Position numbers and translations under genes: made by a program. Of a stretch of 64,000 bases of DNA, positions 37,812-46,993 are shown piece after piece (the first letter of the stretch is position 1; every line of letters starts with the position of its first letter). Below the pieces are notes generated by a model. It was not told the DNA's origin, ran no database searches, and worked only from the letters and a program-made list of their open reading frames with translations. This DNA comes from Leucobacter coleopterorum. GTDB taxonomy: Bacteria; Actinomycetota; Actinomycetes; Actinomycetales; Microbacteriaceae. The DNA lies in NCBI RefSeq assembly GCF_011382985.1, contig NZ_CP049933.1, forward strand, positions 2,418,001-2,482,000, given 5' to 3'.

Positions 37812-38764
37812 CCGTCACCCGACCCCCAGGCAATCCACGCCACAACACACACCGAATACGAACCGGTTGGGTGTGGTTCGTTGCCCTCCTGGCGGTTACG
37901 CTCACGCTGCTGGTGGTGCTGCACCCGTTCGTACACGGGTCGCTCGGCACAATCATCGCGACCTCCCTGCCCTGGCTCGGCTGGATACTGCCCCTGCTCG
38001 GCATAGGCGCTCTCCTCTCGCGGAGCAAGCGGGCCTGGATCTTCGTCGTGTTGCCAACACTGGTGTGGGCTGCGATGGTCGGGTCCGTGTTGATCCCTAT
38101 AGAAGCTGCTGGAGCCGACACCAAACACCAGCTCACCGTGGCCTCGCACAACGTGGAGGGAAACTCACACGCCGCAGCGCAGTCAGCACGCGACCTCGTC
38201 GCCGCTGGCGCTGAAGTGATAGCTCTTGTCGAACTCGCCGGGAACGACCGCGAAGCTGCGGACGCAGAGCTTGCCGAGTCTCACCCCTACTCGTACACGG
38301 TCGGCACGGTGGGCCTCTGGAGCGTGTATCCATTAGATCTAGAACAGTCGCTCGACCTCGGTCTCGGCTGGAAACGAGCGCTCTCCGCAGATGTCATTAC
38401 CCCGTCAGGAACAGTGAGTGTCTACGTCGTCCACGCAGCATCGTTCCGCCCAGGAGATCAGCACGAACGCGACACGATGCTGCAAAGCCTGGGCGCTCTC
38501 ATCCCCAAGGATCAGGCGAAACACCTCATCGTGATGGGTGACTTTAACGCTGCAACGTTCGATCCCGCGATGGCAACGATCCTCGAAACAGTCGAAGAAC
38601 CGCACCAGTCCGATCTGTCGTGGGGATTCACCTGGCCCACAGAGTTTCCGGCGGCGAGGATCGACCACATCCTCGTTCGAGGTTTCACTCCCTTGGAAAA
38701 CCACGTTCTTTCTGCCGGAAACAGCGACCACAAAGCCGTTCTGGCAACCCTGCAGTTTGACTAG
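37805..38764 (+). CDS. Endonuclease/exonuclease/phosphatase family protein, membrane-anchored
   Basis: 319 residues, intact. Three N-terminal membrane spans (WVWFVALLAVTLTLLVVLHPF, IIATSLPWLGWILPLLGIGALL, IFVVLPTLVWAAMVGSVLIP) carry an outward-facing EEP domain: ASHNVEGNSHAAAQ, ALVELAGND, LIVMGDFNAATFDP, ARIDHILV and SDHKAVLATL, with all metal and catalytic residues (N, E, D, N, D, H). The likely start is TTG 37805, overlapping the reductase stop by 7 bp; no ATG exists near the N-terminus. Function is probably a secreted or surface nuclease or phosphodiesterase. Confidence 0.85.
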   Translation: MVAVTRPPGNPRHNTHRIRTGWVWFVALLAVTLTLLVVLHPFVHGSLGTIIATSLPWLGWILPLLGIGALLSRSKRAWIFVVLPTLVWAAMVGSVLIPIEAAGADTKHQLTVASHNVEGNSHAAAQSARDLVAAGAEVIALVELAGNDREAADAELAESHPYSYTVGTVGLWSVYPLDLEQSLDLGLGWKRALSADVITPSGTVSVYVVHAASFRPGDQHERDTMLQSLGALIPKDQAKHLIVMGDFNAATFDPAMATILETVEEPHQSDLSWGFTWPTEFPAARIDHILVRGFTPLENHVLSAGNSDHKAVLATLQFD

Positions 38765-38768
38765 GTTC

Positions 38769-39697
38769 TCAACCGTTTCTCAACTGGCCGAAGCTCCCCA
38801 GTTTCACCGCCACCACACCGAGAATCACGAGACCGGCACCAAACCACTGCAGCTCTGTCGGCACGATCGCGAGCAGCACGATGGGCCACACGATCCCAAA
38901 CAGTGGTTCGGAGTACCCGTGAAGCTCGCGACGGTCGCCCCGAGGCGACGGGCCGCGGCCACACCCAGCACGTACGAAATAACGGTCGAGATCAGCACCA
39001 ACCCCGCAACCACGAGCAGCGGCGAGACCTGAACATTGAGAAGCACCGCCGAGTTGGTCGTCACGGTGAAGGGAAGCAGCCCTGTCGAGCTCACCACTAT
39101 AAGGCCAACTGCGCCGATGCAGAGCCCGAGCCCAACAAATGGAAGTGGCGGAATCCCGTGGTCAACGGATGCAGCGGCAGCGAAGTAGGCCGCGTTGCCA
39201 ACCGCCGCGATAAGGGCGAACAGGATGCCGAGCGGGTGAAGCCCACCGCCGGTTGCGATTCCAGAAACCGCAACGAGACCAAGCACCGCGATGGCCGCAC
39301 CAATCAGGGTGAGGTTTGAGGGCCGCACTCGCGTGCGCGCCCAAATCCAGAACACCAGCATCACGGGCCCCAGAAATTCAATAAGCAGAGCAAGGCTCGG
39401 TGGAATGAACTCCACCGCCATGAAAAACGCGAGTTGGCAGGCGACCACTGCCAACAGACCAAAGAGCAGAAGTGGCGCCCAGGCCCGACGCACGCTGCCC
39501 CATTTGCCACGCAGCATCAGGATCGTGGGTACCGCAAGCACGAGTGCAGCGAAGCTGATTCGCATGGTCACTGCGGCTCCTGGACTCCAGCCAGCTGACA
39601 TGAGTGCGCTCGCGAAGGTACCGGACAGTGCAAAACTCGCGGCCGAACCCAGCGCCAGCAAAAACCCGGCCACAGGAAAAGACCGAACTGCTGTCAC
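38769..39697 (-). CDS. EamA (DMT) family transporter
   Basis: About 309 residues with ten membrane spans in two EamA repeats (GFLLALGSAASFALSGTFASALM ... VVACQLAFFMAVEFIPPSLALLIEFLGPV; second repeat from LFALIAAVGNAAYFAAAASVD). The GTG at 39697 has GAGGAAAC upstream. One G is missing near 38920: after VASFTG the sequence should continue YSEPLFGIVWPIVLLAIVPTELQWFGAGLVILG to TGA at 38769. These proteins export amino acids, purines or other metabolites; the substrate cannot be told. Confidence 0.87.
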
Positions 39698-39808
39698 GCT
39701 TGTTTCCTCACCTTCAAGGATCGATCGCGCGGGCTCACGCGGTGCACCTGTTCCTAGAGCCTACTCCGCGGCGATCCACCACGGTGAGGCGAAAGCTCGG
39801 GCAACCCC

Positions 39809-41167
39809 TCAGCGGTCGTCGAGAGCCTTACCGCCGCGATCCACCAGACCCCAGGTCGCGGTGGCAGCGATCAAGAAGAACACCGCGAACACCACAAACG
39901 TGAGCCCTGCTCCCCAGCGAGCAACAGCACCGGTACCAGTAGGGGTGCGATGATCGAGGCGATCCTGCCGATCCCGCCGCCCAGCCTGAACCAGTCGCCC
40001 GCAAGGAGGTCGGATACAGTTCGGGGTGACCGCGTAAAGCGCACCCCAGGCGCCGAGATTAAAGAACGAGAGTGCCATGCCCGAGGCGATGATCGCAGCC
40101 TCCGCGTGCACCGTGCCGAACACGATTGCAGACACTGCAGACCCCATCAAGAACACCGACAGCGTGAGCCGCCGCCCCCATTTTTCAATGAGCCAGGCCG
40201 CAACGGCGTACCCCGGCAGCTGCGCGAGCGTAATGATCAGGGTAAACCCGAATGAACGCACCAGGCTGAACCCGGCATCGACGAGAATGCTCGGGATCCA
40301 AATAAATGCGCCGTAGTACGCGAAGTTCACACAGAACCAAACCGCCCAAATCGAGATGGTGCGGGATCGGAACTCGGTTGACCAGAGGGCAGCGATCCGG
40401 CCACCATTGGCCACGGGAGTCAGAGCGGGAGCAGGTTCAGCATCATTCGTGCCAAGACTTGCCGCGTATTCCCGACCCCTCGCCTGCCGCTCAAACGAGG
40501 CGACGATCCGCTCGGCTTCCTCTGCACGACCTTTGCCAAGCAACCAGCGCGGCGACTCCGGCAACCCCAGCGCACCGCGAGCGCGTACATCGCGGGAACC
40601 GCTCCGATTGCGAAGGCCCACCGCCAGCCGTCATCAGACGCCGGCACAACGAAGTAGCCGATTACAGCCGCGGCGGTCCAACCGACGGCCCAGAACGCCT
40701 CGAGAATCACGATGAGCCTGCCCCGCATGCGCGCGGGCGCGAACTCACTCACGTAGGTTGAGGCGACGGGGAGCTCGGCTCCGAGCCCGAGCCCGACGAA
40801 AAAGCGCAGCACCAGAAGCGCGGCGAGGCCACTCACAAGAGCACTCGCCCCTGTCGCAACACCGTAAACGAGCAGGGTGAGCGCAAACACCTGGCGGCGA
40901 CCGATCCGATCCGCAAGCAAACCGCCGAGGCTCGCACCCACGGCCATGCCGGCGAATCCGATCGCGGCGATTAGGCCCCCTCTCCCTTTGTGATGCCCAC
41001 TGCTGTGTGAGCGCGGCAAGAATAAAGGAGATGAGGCCGACATCCATGGCGTCGAGTGCCCACCCGATCCCTGATCCGGTGAGCACTCGACCGTGTTTGC
41101 GCGTAAACGGGAGAGCATCCAGACGCTGTGCGATGCTCCGACCCGACCCTGCTGAGTTTTCGGTCAT
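39809..41167 (-). CDS. MFS transporter, sugar-porter type (multiple frame breaks)
   Basis: About 455 residues with 12 spans. MFS signatures LADRIGRRQVFALTL (loop 2-3), PVASTYVSEFAPARMRGRLIVILEAFWAVGW (sugar/acid porter motif), LPESPRWLLGKG and WLIEKWGRRLTLSVFLMG. Start ATG at 41167. At least five one-base breaks need repair (near 40997, 40980, 40566, 40012 and 39975-39930), all in G/C runs. This is the most damaged gene in the window, but no substitution stop is seen. The substrate is unknown; the pattern also fits aromatic-acid or niacin transporters of the same subfamily. Confidence 0.82.
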
Positions 41168-41215
41168 GGGATTATCGTAGAGTGCGCACCGCCCAAATGC
41201 CCTCCCTTGAGTTGG

Positions 41216-41677
41216 CTACGTCTGCACTTCTCTCTGATCTGACACGACCGGATCCGGCATGAGCGCTAGCGCACCGGGACCGAGCTGTCTTTGTTGCAGG
41301 TGCGCGAGCATCTCCTGATGCTGGTGATACGCGTCAACGTCCCACTCGGCCTCTGCCATGGCGACTTTCCAAAGTCGCTTAGGTAAAGGAGGTTCGTCGC
41401 CACCCGCCGCTGGCTGGGAATGTCGATCGTCACGAACCACGTTATATAACGAGAGCAGAAACCTCGGCACGGCAAAATCTACAACTGAGGTGCCAGTTGG
41501 TTCCAGGTCTTCCATGCGCGAAGGAATTTCGTCGAGCGGCACACTATCGGCGACAAGCCGATCGTGCCGCCCGACAAACCCAAGCTGATTGGCGCTCTCG
41601 GGAATGAGCTGCAATCCGTCACGGGCAAACTCTGCTCGCCGCAGGTAGACGAGTTGATCGTGGTTGACCCTGGTCAT
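41216..41677 (-). CDS. Hypothetical protein
   Basis: 153 residues, intact, ATG 41677 with AGGGAGGGAAAC upstream. Charged, soluble, no signal peptide or membrane span. Features: NHDQLVYLRRAEFARDGLQLIPESANQ, LPKRLWKVAMAEAEWDVDAYHQHQEMLAHLQQR, a probable helical region. I do not recognise a family. It lies between an MFS transporter and a large adhesin gene, all on the minus strand; the strong ribosome site supports a real gene. Confidence 0.6.
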   Translation of the reverse strand: MTRVNHDQLVYLRRAEFARDGLQLIPESANQLGFVGRHDRLVADSVPLDEIPSRMEDLEPTGTSVVDFAVPRFLLSLYNVVRDDRHSQPAAGGDEPPLPKRLWKVAMAEAEWDVDAYHQHQEMLAHLQQRQLGPGALALMPDPVVSDQREVQT

Positions 41678-41713
41678 GTTTCCCTCCCTGTGTTGGGTTG
41701 CGCCTCACCACCT

Positions 41714-44465
41714 TCAAACGCGCGAGCTAAAAGCCATCCTGCGTCGGAGTTTCCCAAGCACTAGCGCTGCCCCACCCGTTGCGCACAGGAGTAGCACTGA
41801 CACCAACATTCCCGCCGCCAGGCCTGGCGAGCCGGTCATCGCGAGAGGGGTATCTTCTACCGTCGTGCGGTCGGTCGAGGAACAGGCCTCGTCCCCACCG
41901 GCACCATCACACTCGGCCGCTTTCACCTTGGCCGTATTGACCACAGAACCCTGCGCGGAGTCATTCACTCGAACCGTCACGTGCATAACCCGTGACTCGC
42001 TGGGCTGCAGATTGATTCCTGTCCAGGTCACACCACGGGTAGCGGTGTTGTATGTTCCGCCGTCTGTTGCCGAAACGAAGCTGACGTTTGCGGGCAGGTT
42101 GTCGATGACCGTTGCGTCGCTCACACTACTCGCGTCAGACGAGTTTCCGACCGTGATGTCGTAGGTGAGGTCGTCGCCCGGCCTCACAGTTTCGGCATTG
42201 TCTGTCTTCAGAACCCACACCTCAGCTACGGTTCGGTCAATATCGGTCGACTCACACTCTTTCCGCTCTGTCTCGGGCAGATCAACGCACTCGCCGTCGG
42301 TGGTAACGGTCGCGGTGTTGACAATCTTGGTGTCTCCCGGCAGTCCGGTGTGTACCTTCACAGTCACAACAATCGTGCGCGTCTCTCCATTCGCAATATC
42401 ACCCAAGTCCCATTCGAGCCCCAGCGGGTTATCCACCGACACCACACCGACGATAGAGGTGGTAATAAGGTCAACATTTGCGGGGAGCACATCGCGCACC
42501 CGCACGTTTCGGGCGGTATTGCCACTCTTGTTACTGACAACCAACGAGTAGTTGAGCGTCTCTCCCGGCTTCACAATGACCTTGCCGTCGTCCTTCACAA
42601 TCTCGACCCAGCCATCGTCTGGCTCCTGCTTGTCGACCTTGACGAATCCGGCATCGATCGTGCGATCAATGTACGGCGCCGTCACGCCATCCGAAGGCTC
42701 CGCAACTGTCGTATTGCCCTGATCAACTCCGAGGTCAAGGACCGCTGTCCACCCGGTGTTTGGATCCGCGTTGGAATCGACCTTGGGATCGGTCCCCGAC
42801 TCCATACTTGTCGTTTTGTATCCCTCGGGGCAGTGAAATGCACGGTGTACTGACCCGCGGGAAGATTGTCAAAGTGGTAGTAACCGTTCGCATCGGTCAG
42901 CGTGGGCAGCACTTCAGCTCCGGTGAGGTCAGTCACCGGGTTGCCCTTGGCGTCAGCGAGCGTTACGGTGACCCCGGGCAGCACCTGCTCATCGGAGTCT
43001 TGTACACCGTCGCGATTGGCATCGATCCAGGTGTAGTCGCCGATGGCGAAGCTGTCAGCCTTGGTGAGCTTGGTGACAGTATTCACTAGCGAGAACCGGA
43101 ACGTGCCCTCACCCACAATTTTGAGATCAACCGATGTTCCATCAGGAGACACCACAACATTCGGGTTGGTAGTGGCCGAGAACTTCGGCGCGCTCCATTC
43201 ATACTCCGGGGTATTTGTTGGCATAACCTCTTCCAGGTGCACCTCGGTGCCCTCGGGTAGGTCACTCACGCCCTGAGGCGCACCCCCGGCAAGCAGGTCC
43301 AAACCTACCTCGCGGGACGTACCCCGGGCTCGGTGATGGTTGCGGTCACACGGTAGCTCGTCGCTACGGGGACTTCTGCTGCGCCGTCTCCATTCAGGTT
43401 CTCCTTGACAACAACAAAGCCGCCCCGCCCATCTCCCTGAGCGTTGCCACCACCTACAGTCTTGTACTCCACCGTTTTACTTCGGACAACTCCGTTGAGC
43501 GACGCAGTGTTGTTAAATACGTCACCGAGCACAAGGTTGCCGGGGTGGTTTACAGAGGTCACATAAGAGAACCGGTAGATACGGTCCTGCTGAATTGGCT
43601 GCTGGAGGGTGGCGGTAAACGAATGGGCGTCTTGAGGAACGAGCGCCCACTGGGTCGACGGAACGCTTACCCAGTTCTGTGCGTTCCAGCCTGCTTGCGT
43701 GGCCTCAATACTCGTAAATTCCGGGGCTTGTGTACCCGACTCAACCAGCGTCAGTCCATCCGAAAAAGTGTCCTGAATAGTCAGCGGGTTTGTCTCTCCT
43801 GCAAAGGACCCTGGAAAATCGACAACCCACTTAATTGCGGAGCGCTCAGAGTTTGCCCAATAGCCATGTTTTCCCGGCTCGCTGGGAACTGGCCCAAAGT
43901 CCTGTGGTCCAATTACAGAGTTCTCTGGCAAGGAAACAATAACGGGGTTGCCGTCTACGAGAATAGATACCGTCGACTCAGTCGTCTCGGCAACGGCATC
44001 AACTCGGATCCAGAGCGAGCCGTGCACGTTGTCGTGTGTGTCTACATAGTCGCTCAGCACACAAACGAGCTTGGGGCCGGCGGAGCTGGTAATCGGAGTC
44101 AACGTACAAGTGCCTGCAGACTCATTGCTACCGGCCACCTTCAGATCGATGACCCCTGCGGTCGCTTGGAAGGTCTTAGGCAACTGCATCGAGAAGGTGT
44201 CCCCGGCGCTGGCGTTCAGGCCCTGGAGACTCCAGTCGAGGTCGATCTGCGTGACCTGCCGAACCAGCAGCGGGGAACCCGGAGCCGTTACGTTAGTAAT
44301 AACGATCGAGTCAGGATCAATCGCGTGTACTTCGGCGGCTTCCGCGGAAGCGCTCGGAAGCAACGCACCGGCAACCATGCCTACCGTCGTCACAAGGGCC
44401 ATCGCGACTCGGCTCACACCCTTTCGTTCTCCTCTTGGTTTGAGCCTCGATCGTCCAAACTTCAT
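41714..44465 (-). CDS. Large wall-anchored adhesin with SdrD-B-like and DUF11 domains
   Basis: About 917 residues after repair. Signal peptide (VAMALVTTVGMVAGALLPSASAEA), two N-terminal Ig-like adhesin domains (TFSMQLPKTF; WVVDFPGSFAGETNPLTIQDTFSD), then a DUF5979-like domain (GLDLLAGGAPQGVSDLPEGTEV). Next an SdrD-B type domain (AIGDYTWIDANRDGVQDSDEQVLPGVTVTL ... GYYHFDNLPAGQYTV) and two DUF11 repeats (GETLNYSLVVSNKSGNTARNV; GDDLTYDITVGNSSDAS). The sorting signal is LAMTG, a hydrophobic span and KLRRR. ATG 44465 follows AGAAAGG. Breaks near 43315 and 42825 are single missing bases. It diverges from the membrane-spanning sigma factor gene, which may control it. Confidence 0.83.
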
Positions 44466-44570
44466 GGCTGCCTTTCTTAGGTTCCCCCGGTTGTAATCAG
44501 TGTTGAAGGACCAATGGACGCACTGCAGAATCGCGCGCTCCAACAAAGCCCTTCACACACAAGAGTTCGC

Positions 44571-44594
44571 AAAAATCGTTTGGTTCCGATTTTT
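44571..44594. promoter_or_regulatory. Inverted repeat AAAAATCG-N8-CGATTTTT in the divergent control region
   Basis: A perfect 8-bp inverted repeat with an 8-bp spacer in the 263-bp region between the adhesin (minus) and sigma-factor (plus) genes. It could be a regulator site or a small terminator-like hairpin. No second copy was found before the other adhesin. Confidence 0.35.
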
Positions 44595-44649
44595 CGAAAA
44601 AGTTTCGAGTTACCCGTTCCCCCAAAGTAACCGGCACAGATAGGCGAAG

Positions 44650-44676
44650 TTGCCACTCAATATCCGTTCGTATAGT
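44650..44676 (+). promoter_or_regulatory. Possible promoter of the sigma-factor fusion gene
   Basis: TTGCCA (44650-44655) and TATAGT (44671-44676), spacing 15 bp, which is short. The start codon is 52 bp beyond. Tentative. Confidence 0.3.
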
Positions 44677-44728
44677 CTGACTTCGCTTACAGAGAAAACA
44701 CCGACAGCACGCGGAGAAACCACCGATA

Positions 44729-46173
44729 GTGCACTCTGAGAGCTATTTAGTCAATGCCGGGGGCCTAAATACCGTGTCAGAAGCCAACTTTGCCGTTGCT
44801 ACGGAAGCGGATCTCGCCTCCTATTTCACGGCCTCAAGAACCGGGCTCGTGAACTTTGCCCAATCGCTCACGCGCGACCGTGGACGCTCAGAAGATATCG
44901 TCGCAGAAGCTTATATACAGGTGGTCGGAATGATCCGACGTGGCAAAGGTCCCACAGCCGAAAAACTTGAGCCCTACGTAAAGGTCTGCGTGAGAAACGA
45001 GGCCTTTCGACAGGCTAAACGCAACTCGAACGAGGTACCAACGCCCATTATCGAGGCACTCGTTGACGAGATGATCGAGACCGTCAGCGAGCCTGATCAC
45101 AACGGGACCTGGGACGAAGAGGCAGCAACACGGGCGTTTCACACGCTGAGCCCCCGCTCGCAATCCATCCTGCGCCTCACGACGATTCAGGGCCAGCGAG
45201 TCTCTGCTGTGTCAGAACAACTCGGGATGAGCGAACGAGCCGTCGTAAGTGCCGCCTTTCGCGCCCGCCAGAATCTTCGCACTCGCTACCTGGTGGAGGT
45301 TACGGCGGACTCGCACAACTGCCGGGACATTCGGATTGACTATCTCGCTAGTTTTGCGCGCGACCAGGCATCCACCCGTCGGGAAAAGAAGATCTCCGCC
45401 CACATTCAGCACTGCTCCTCGTGCGAACAGACTCTGCGGCGTATGCGGGCCCTCAGACTCCCAGCTACGGTGATCGTTGGGATCGCGGCCACAGCTTCAG
45501 TCATGTCGCCTCACGCCGGGTCATCGGCCCAGGCTGCTGAACTTGCACAGAAGGACCAGGCGCTCCAGGCTATCGGTAGCGGCTCAGGATCAGCCACCCC
45601 AAGATAATTTTGGGCGCCTCCATTTTGGCGTTACTCACGGCCGCTGCCTTTCTCTTCGTCTTTGTGCAACCACGCGATTCCACACCTTCGACGTCAGATA
45701 ACACAGCCTCACAACTAGACTCCACAAATAGCGACGAATCGGCGGGCTCTTCCACTCAGCAGCGAGACGGCACCGAGACCCATCCCACAGACACGTCTCG
45801 CCCGGGTTCCCCTAATTCCACCAGCACCTCCGATAGCGATCAAGAGGCCTTTCCGGACGGCGTACACAGTGTTAAGTGGGGAGACGCTCCTGCAAACTAC
45901 ACCGCTGGGCAGACGGGAGCACGCTTGTTGTTGTCGGTTCGGTTCGACAACTCGGGCACTCCAGCAGACTACGACGTCGTCGTCACACTGCCCGAGGGTG
46001 TCACACTTGTTCGTGCTTCGGCTGGTTGCACGGCAAACGGCTCAGAAGTCAGGTGCGACCCACCCGATAATCTGAGACCAACGGACCTCTTCAGCCTGCA
46101 GTTTTATGTCGATCTTGACAGCTCCTTCTCAGGAGGCTTGCCGACCGCGGACCTCGTGAACAGCGGGTCGTAG
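44729..46173 (+). CDS. Membrane-spanning ECF sigma factor fused to zinc anti-sigma-like and outer domains
   Basis: About 482 residues after one repair (a C missing near 45602, joining SGSATP to KIILGASILALLTAAAFLFV). Residues 30-95 match sigma region 2 (LVNFAQSLTRDRGRSEDIVAEAYIQV). Residues 135-190 match region 4 with its HTH (LSPRSQSILRLTTIQGQRVSAVSEQLGMSERAVVSAAF). Cys198, His225, Cys229 and Cys232 form the C-x26-H-x3-C-x2-C pattern of zinc anti-sigma domains. A weak span (about 244-262), a full membrane helix (about 292-313), a Ser/Thr/Asp-rich stalk and an outer DUF11-like domain (ARLLLSVRFDNSGTPADYDVVVTLPEGV) follow. The same chain thus holds sigma factor, its brake and a sensor. GTG 44729 is the likely start; a GTG at 44774 is possible. 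Confidence 0.82.
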
Positions 46174-46184
46174 CTTGCACCGAA

Positions 46185-46937
46185 CTACACCCGACGGTAG
46201 GCGAGGTCTCGGATCGCCCGCCCCTTTGCCGCACCCTTCTGTTCAAAGGCGGTCAACACTCGTCCGTCGAATCGCTCGGCCCAGTCTCCCGCGAATTCGC
46301 GGGTGAAATCGGGGGCTGCATCGAGCACCTCACGCATTTGCTCGGCATAGTCCTCCCAGTCGGTTGCGAGCCGCAGCATGCCGCCGGGGCGCAGTGCGTG
46401 CGCTGAGATCCTCGCAAAATCTAGGTTCACCAGGCGGCGCTTCTGATGCCGAACCTTCGCCCACGGGTCGGGGAAAAACACCCACAGTTCGTCGACAGAA
46501 CCGGCTGGTAATCCCTTCTCAAGCAACTCGGGAGCATTCACCTCAGCCAGCCGAAGGTTGCTCAGTTCGGCGGTCTCCGCACGAATAATCGTGCGTGCGA
46601 GACCGGCACGAAACACCTCAACCGCAAGGAAATTCTTCTCGGGGTGTTCCGTTGCAGCGTGCAGAATGGCGTGCCCCTGCCCAGATCCAACCTCAACAAC
46701 GAGCGGGGCCTCACGACCGTAGAGCTCCACAAGATCAAGTGTGGACCCCTCAGCGACGCTGGTAGCCGCAAGCCCTCGCGGCACGTCGATCACGTACTTG
46801 GTGTGGTGTTCGACCCAGGCACGCTCTTGCGACGGGGTCATCCGCCCACTGCGGCGCACAAACGACACCGGCTTGTCTCGAAACGTGTTCGGCTCAGAGT
46901 TCTTCTGCGGCAAAGGCTGCGCGGGCTGTTCAGTCAC
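46185..46937 (-). CDS. trmB: tRNA (guanine-N7-)-methyltransferase
   Basis: 250 residues, intact. SAM-dependent methyltransferase of the TrmB family that makes m7G46 in tRNA. Motif I LVVEVGSGQGHAILHAA, the family block FPDPWAKVRHQKRRLVNLDFA (catalytic Asp), and LRLATDWEDYAEQM near the end. The N-terminal 35 residues are variable. ATG at 46937. A strong hairpin lies just upstream, ending the adhesin gene that precedes it. Confidence 0.93.
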   Translation of the reverse strand: MTEQPAQPLPQKNSEPNTFRDKPVSFVRRSGRMTPSQERAWVEHHTKYVIDVPRGLAATSVAEGSTLDLVELYGREAPLVVEVGSGQGHAILHAATEHPEKNFLAVEVFRAGLARTIIRAETAELSNLRLAEVNAPELLEKGLPAGSVDELWVFFPDPWAKVRHQKRRLVNLDFARISAHALRPGGMLRLATDWEDYAEQMREVLDAAPDFTREFAGDWAERFDGRVLTAFEQKGAAKGRAIRDLAYRRV

Positions 46938-46955
46938 CCCACAACGCTAGCTGGG

Positions 46956-46992
46956 CCTTCGCGGCAGCGCAAAGTGTGCGCTGCCGCGAAGG
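46956..46992 (-). terminator. Strong hairpin terminator after the second adhesin gene
   Basis: A perfect 16-bp inverted repeat with a 5-nt loop (AAGTG), starting CCTTCGCGGCAGCGCA, located directly after the adhesin stop at 46994 and 19 bp upstream of trmB. No long T-run follows on either strand. Confidence 0.7.
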
Positions 46993-46993
46993 G

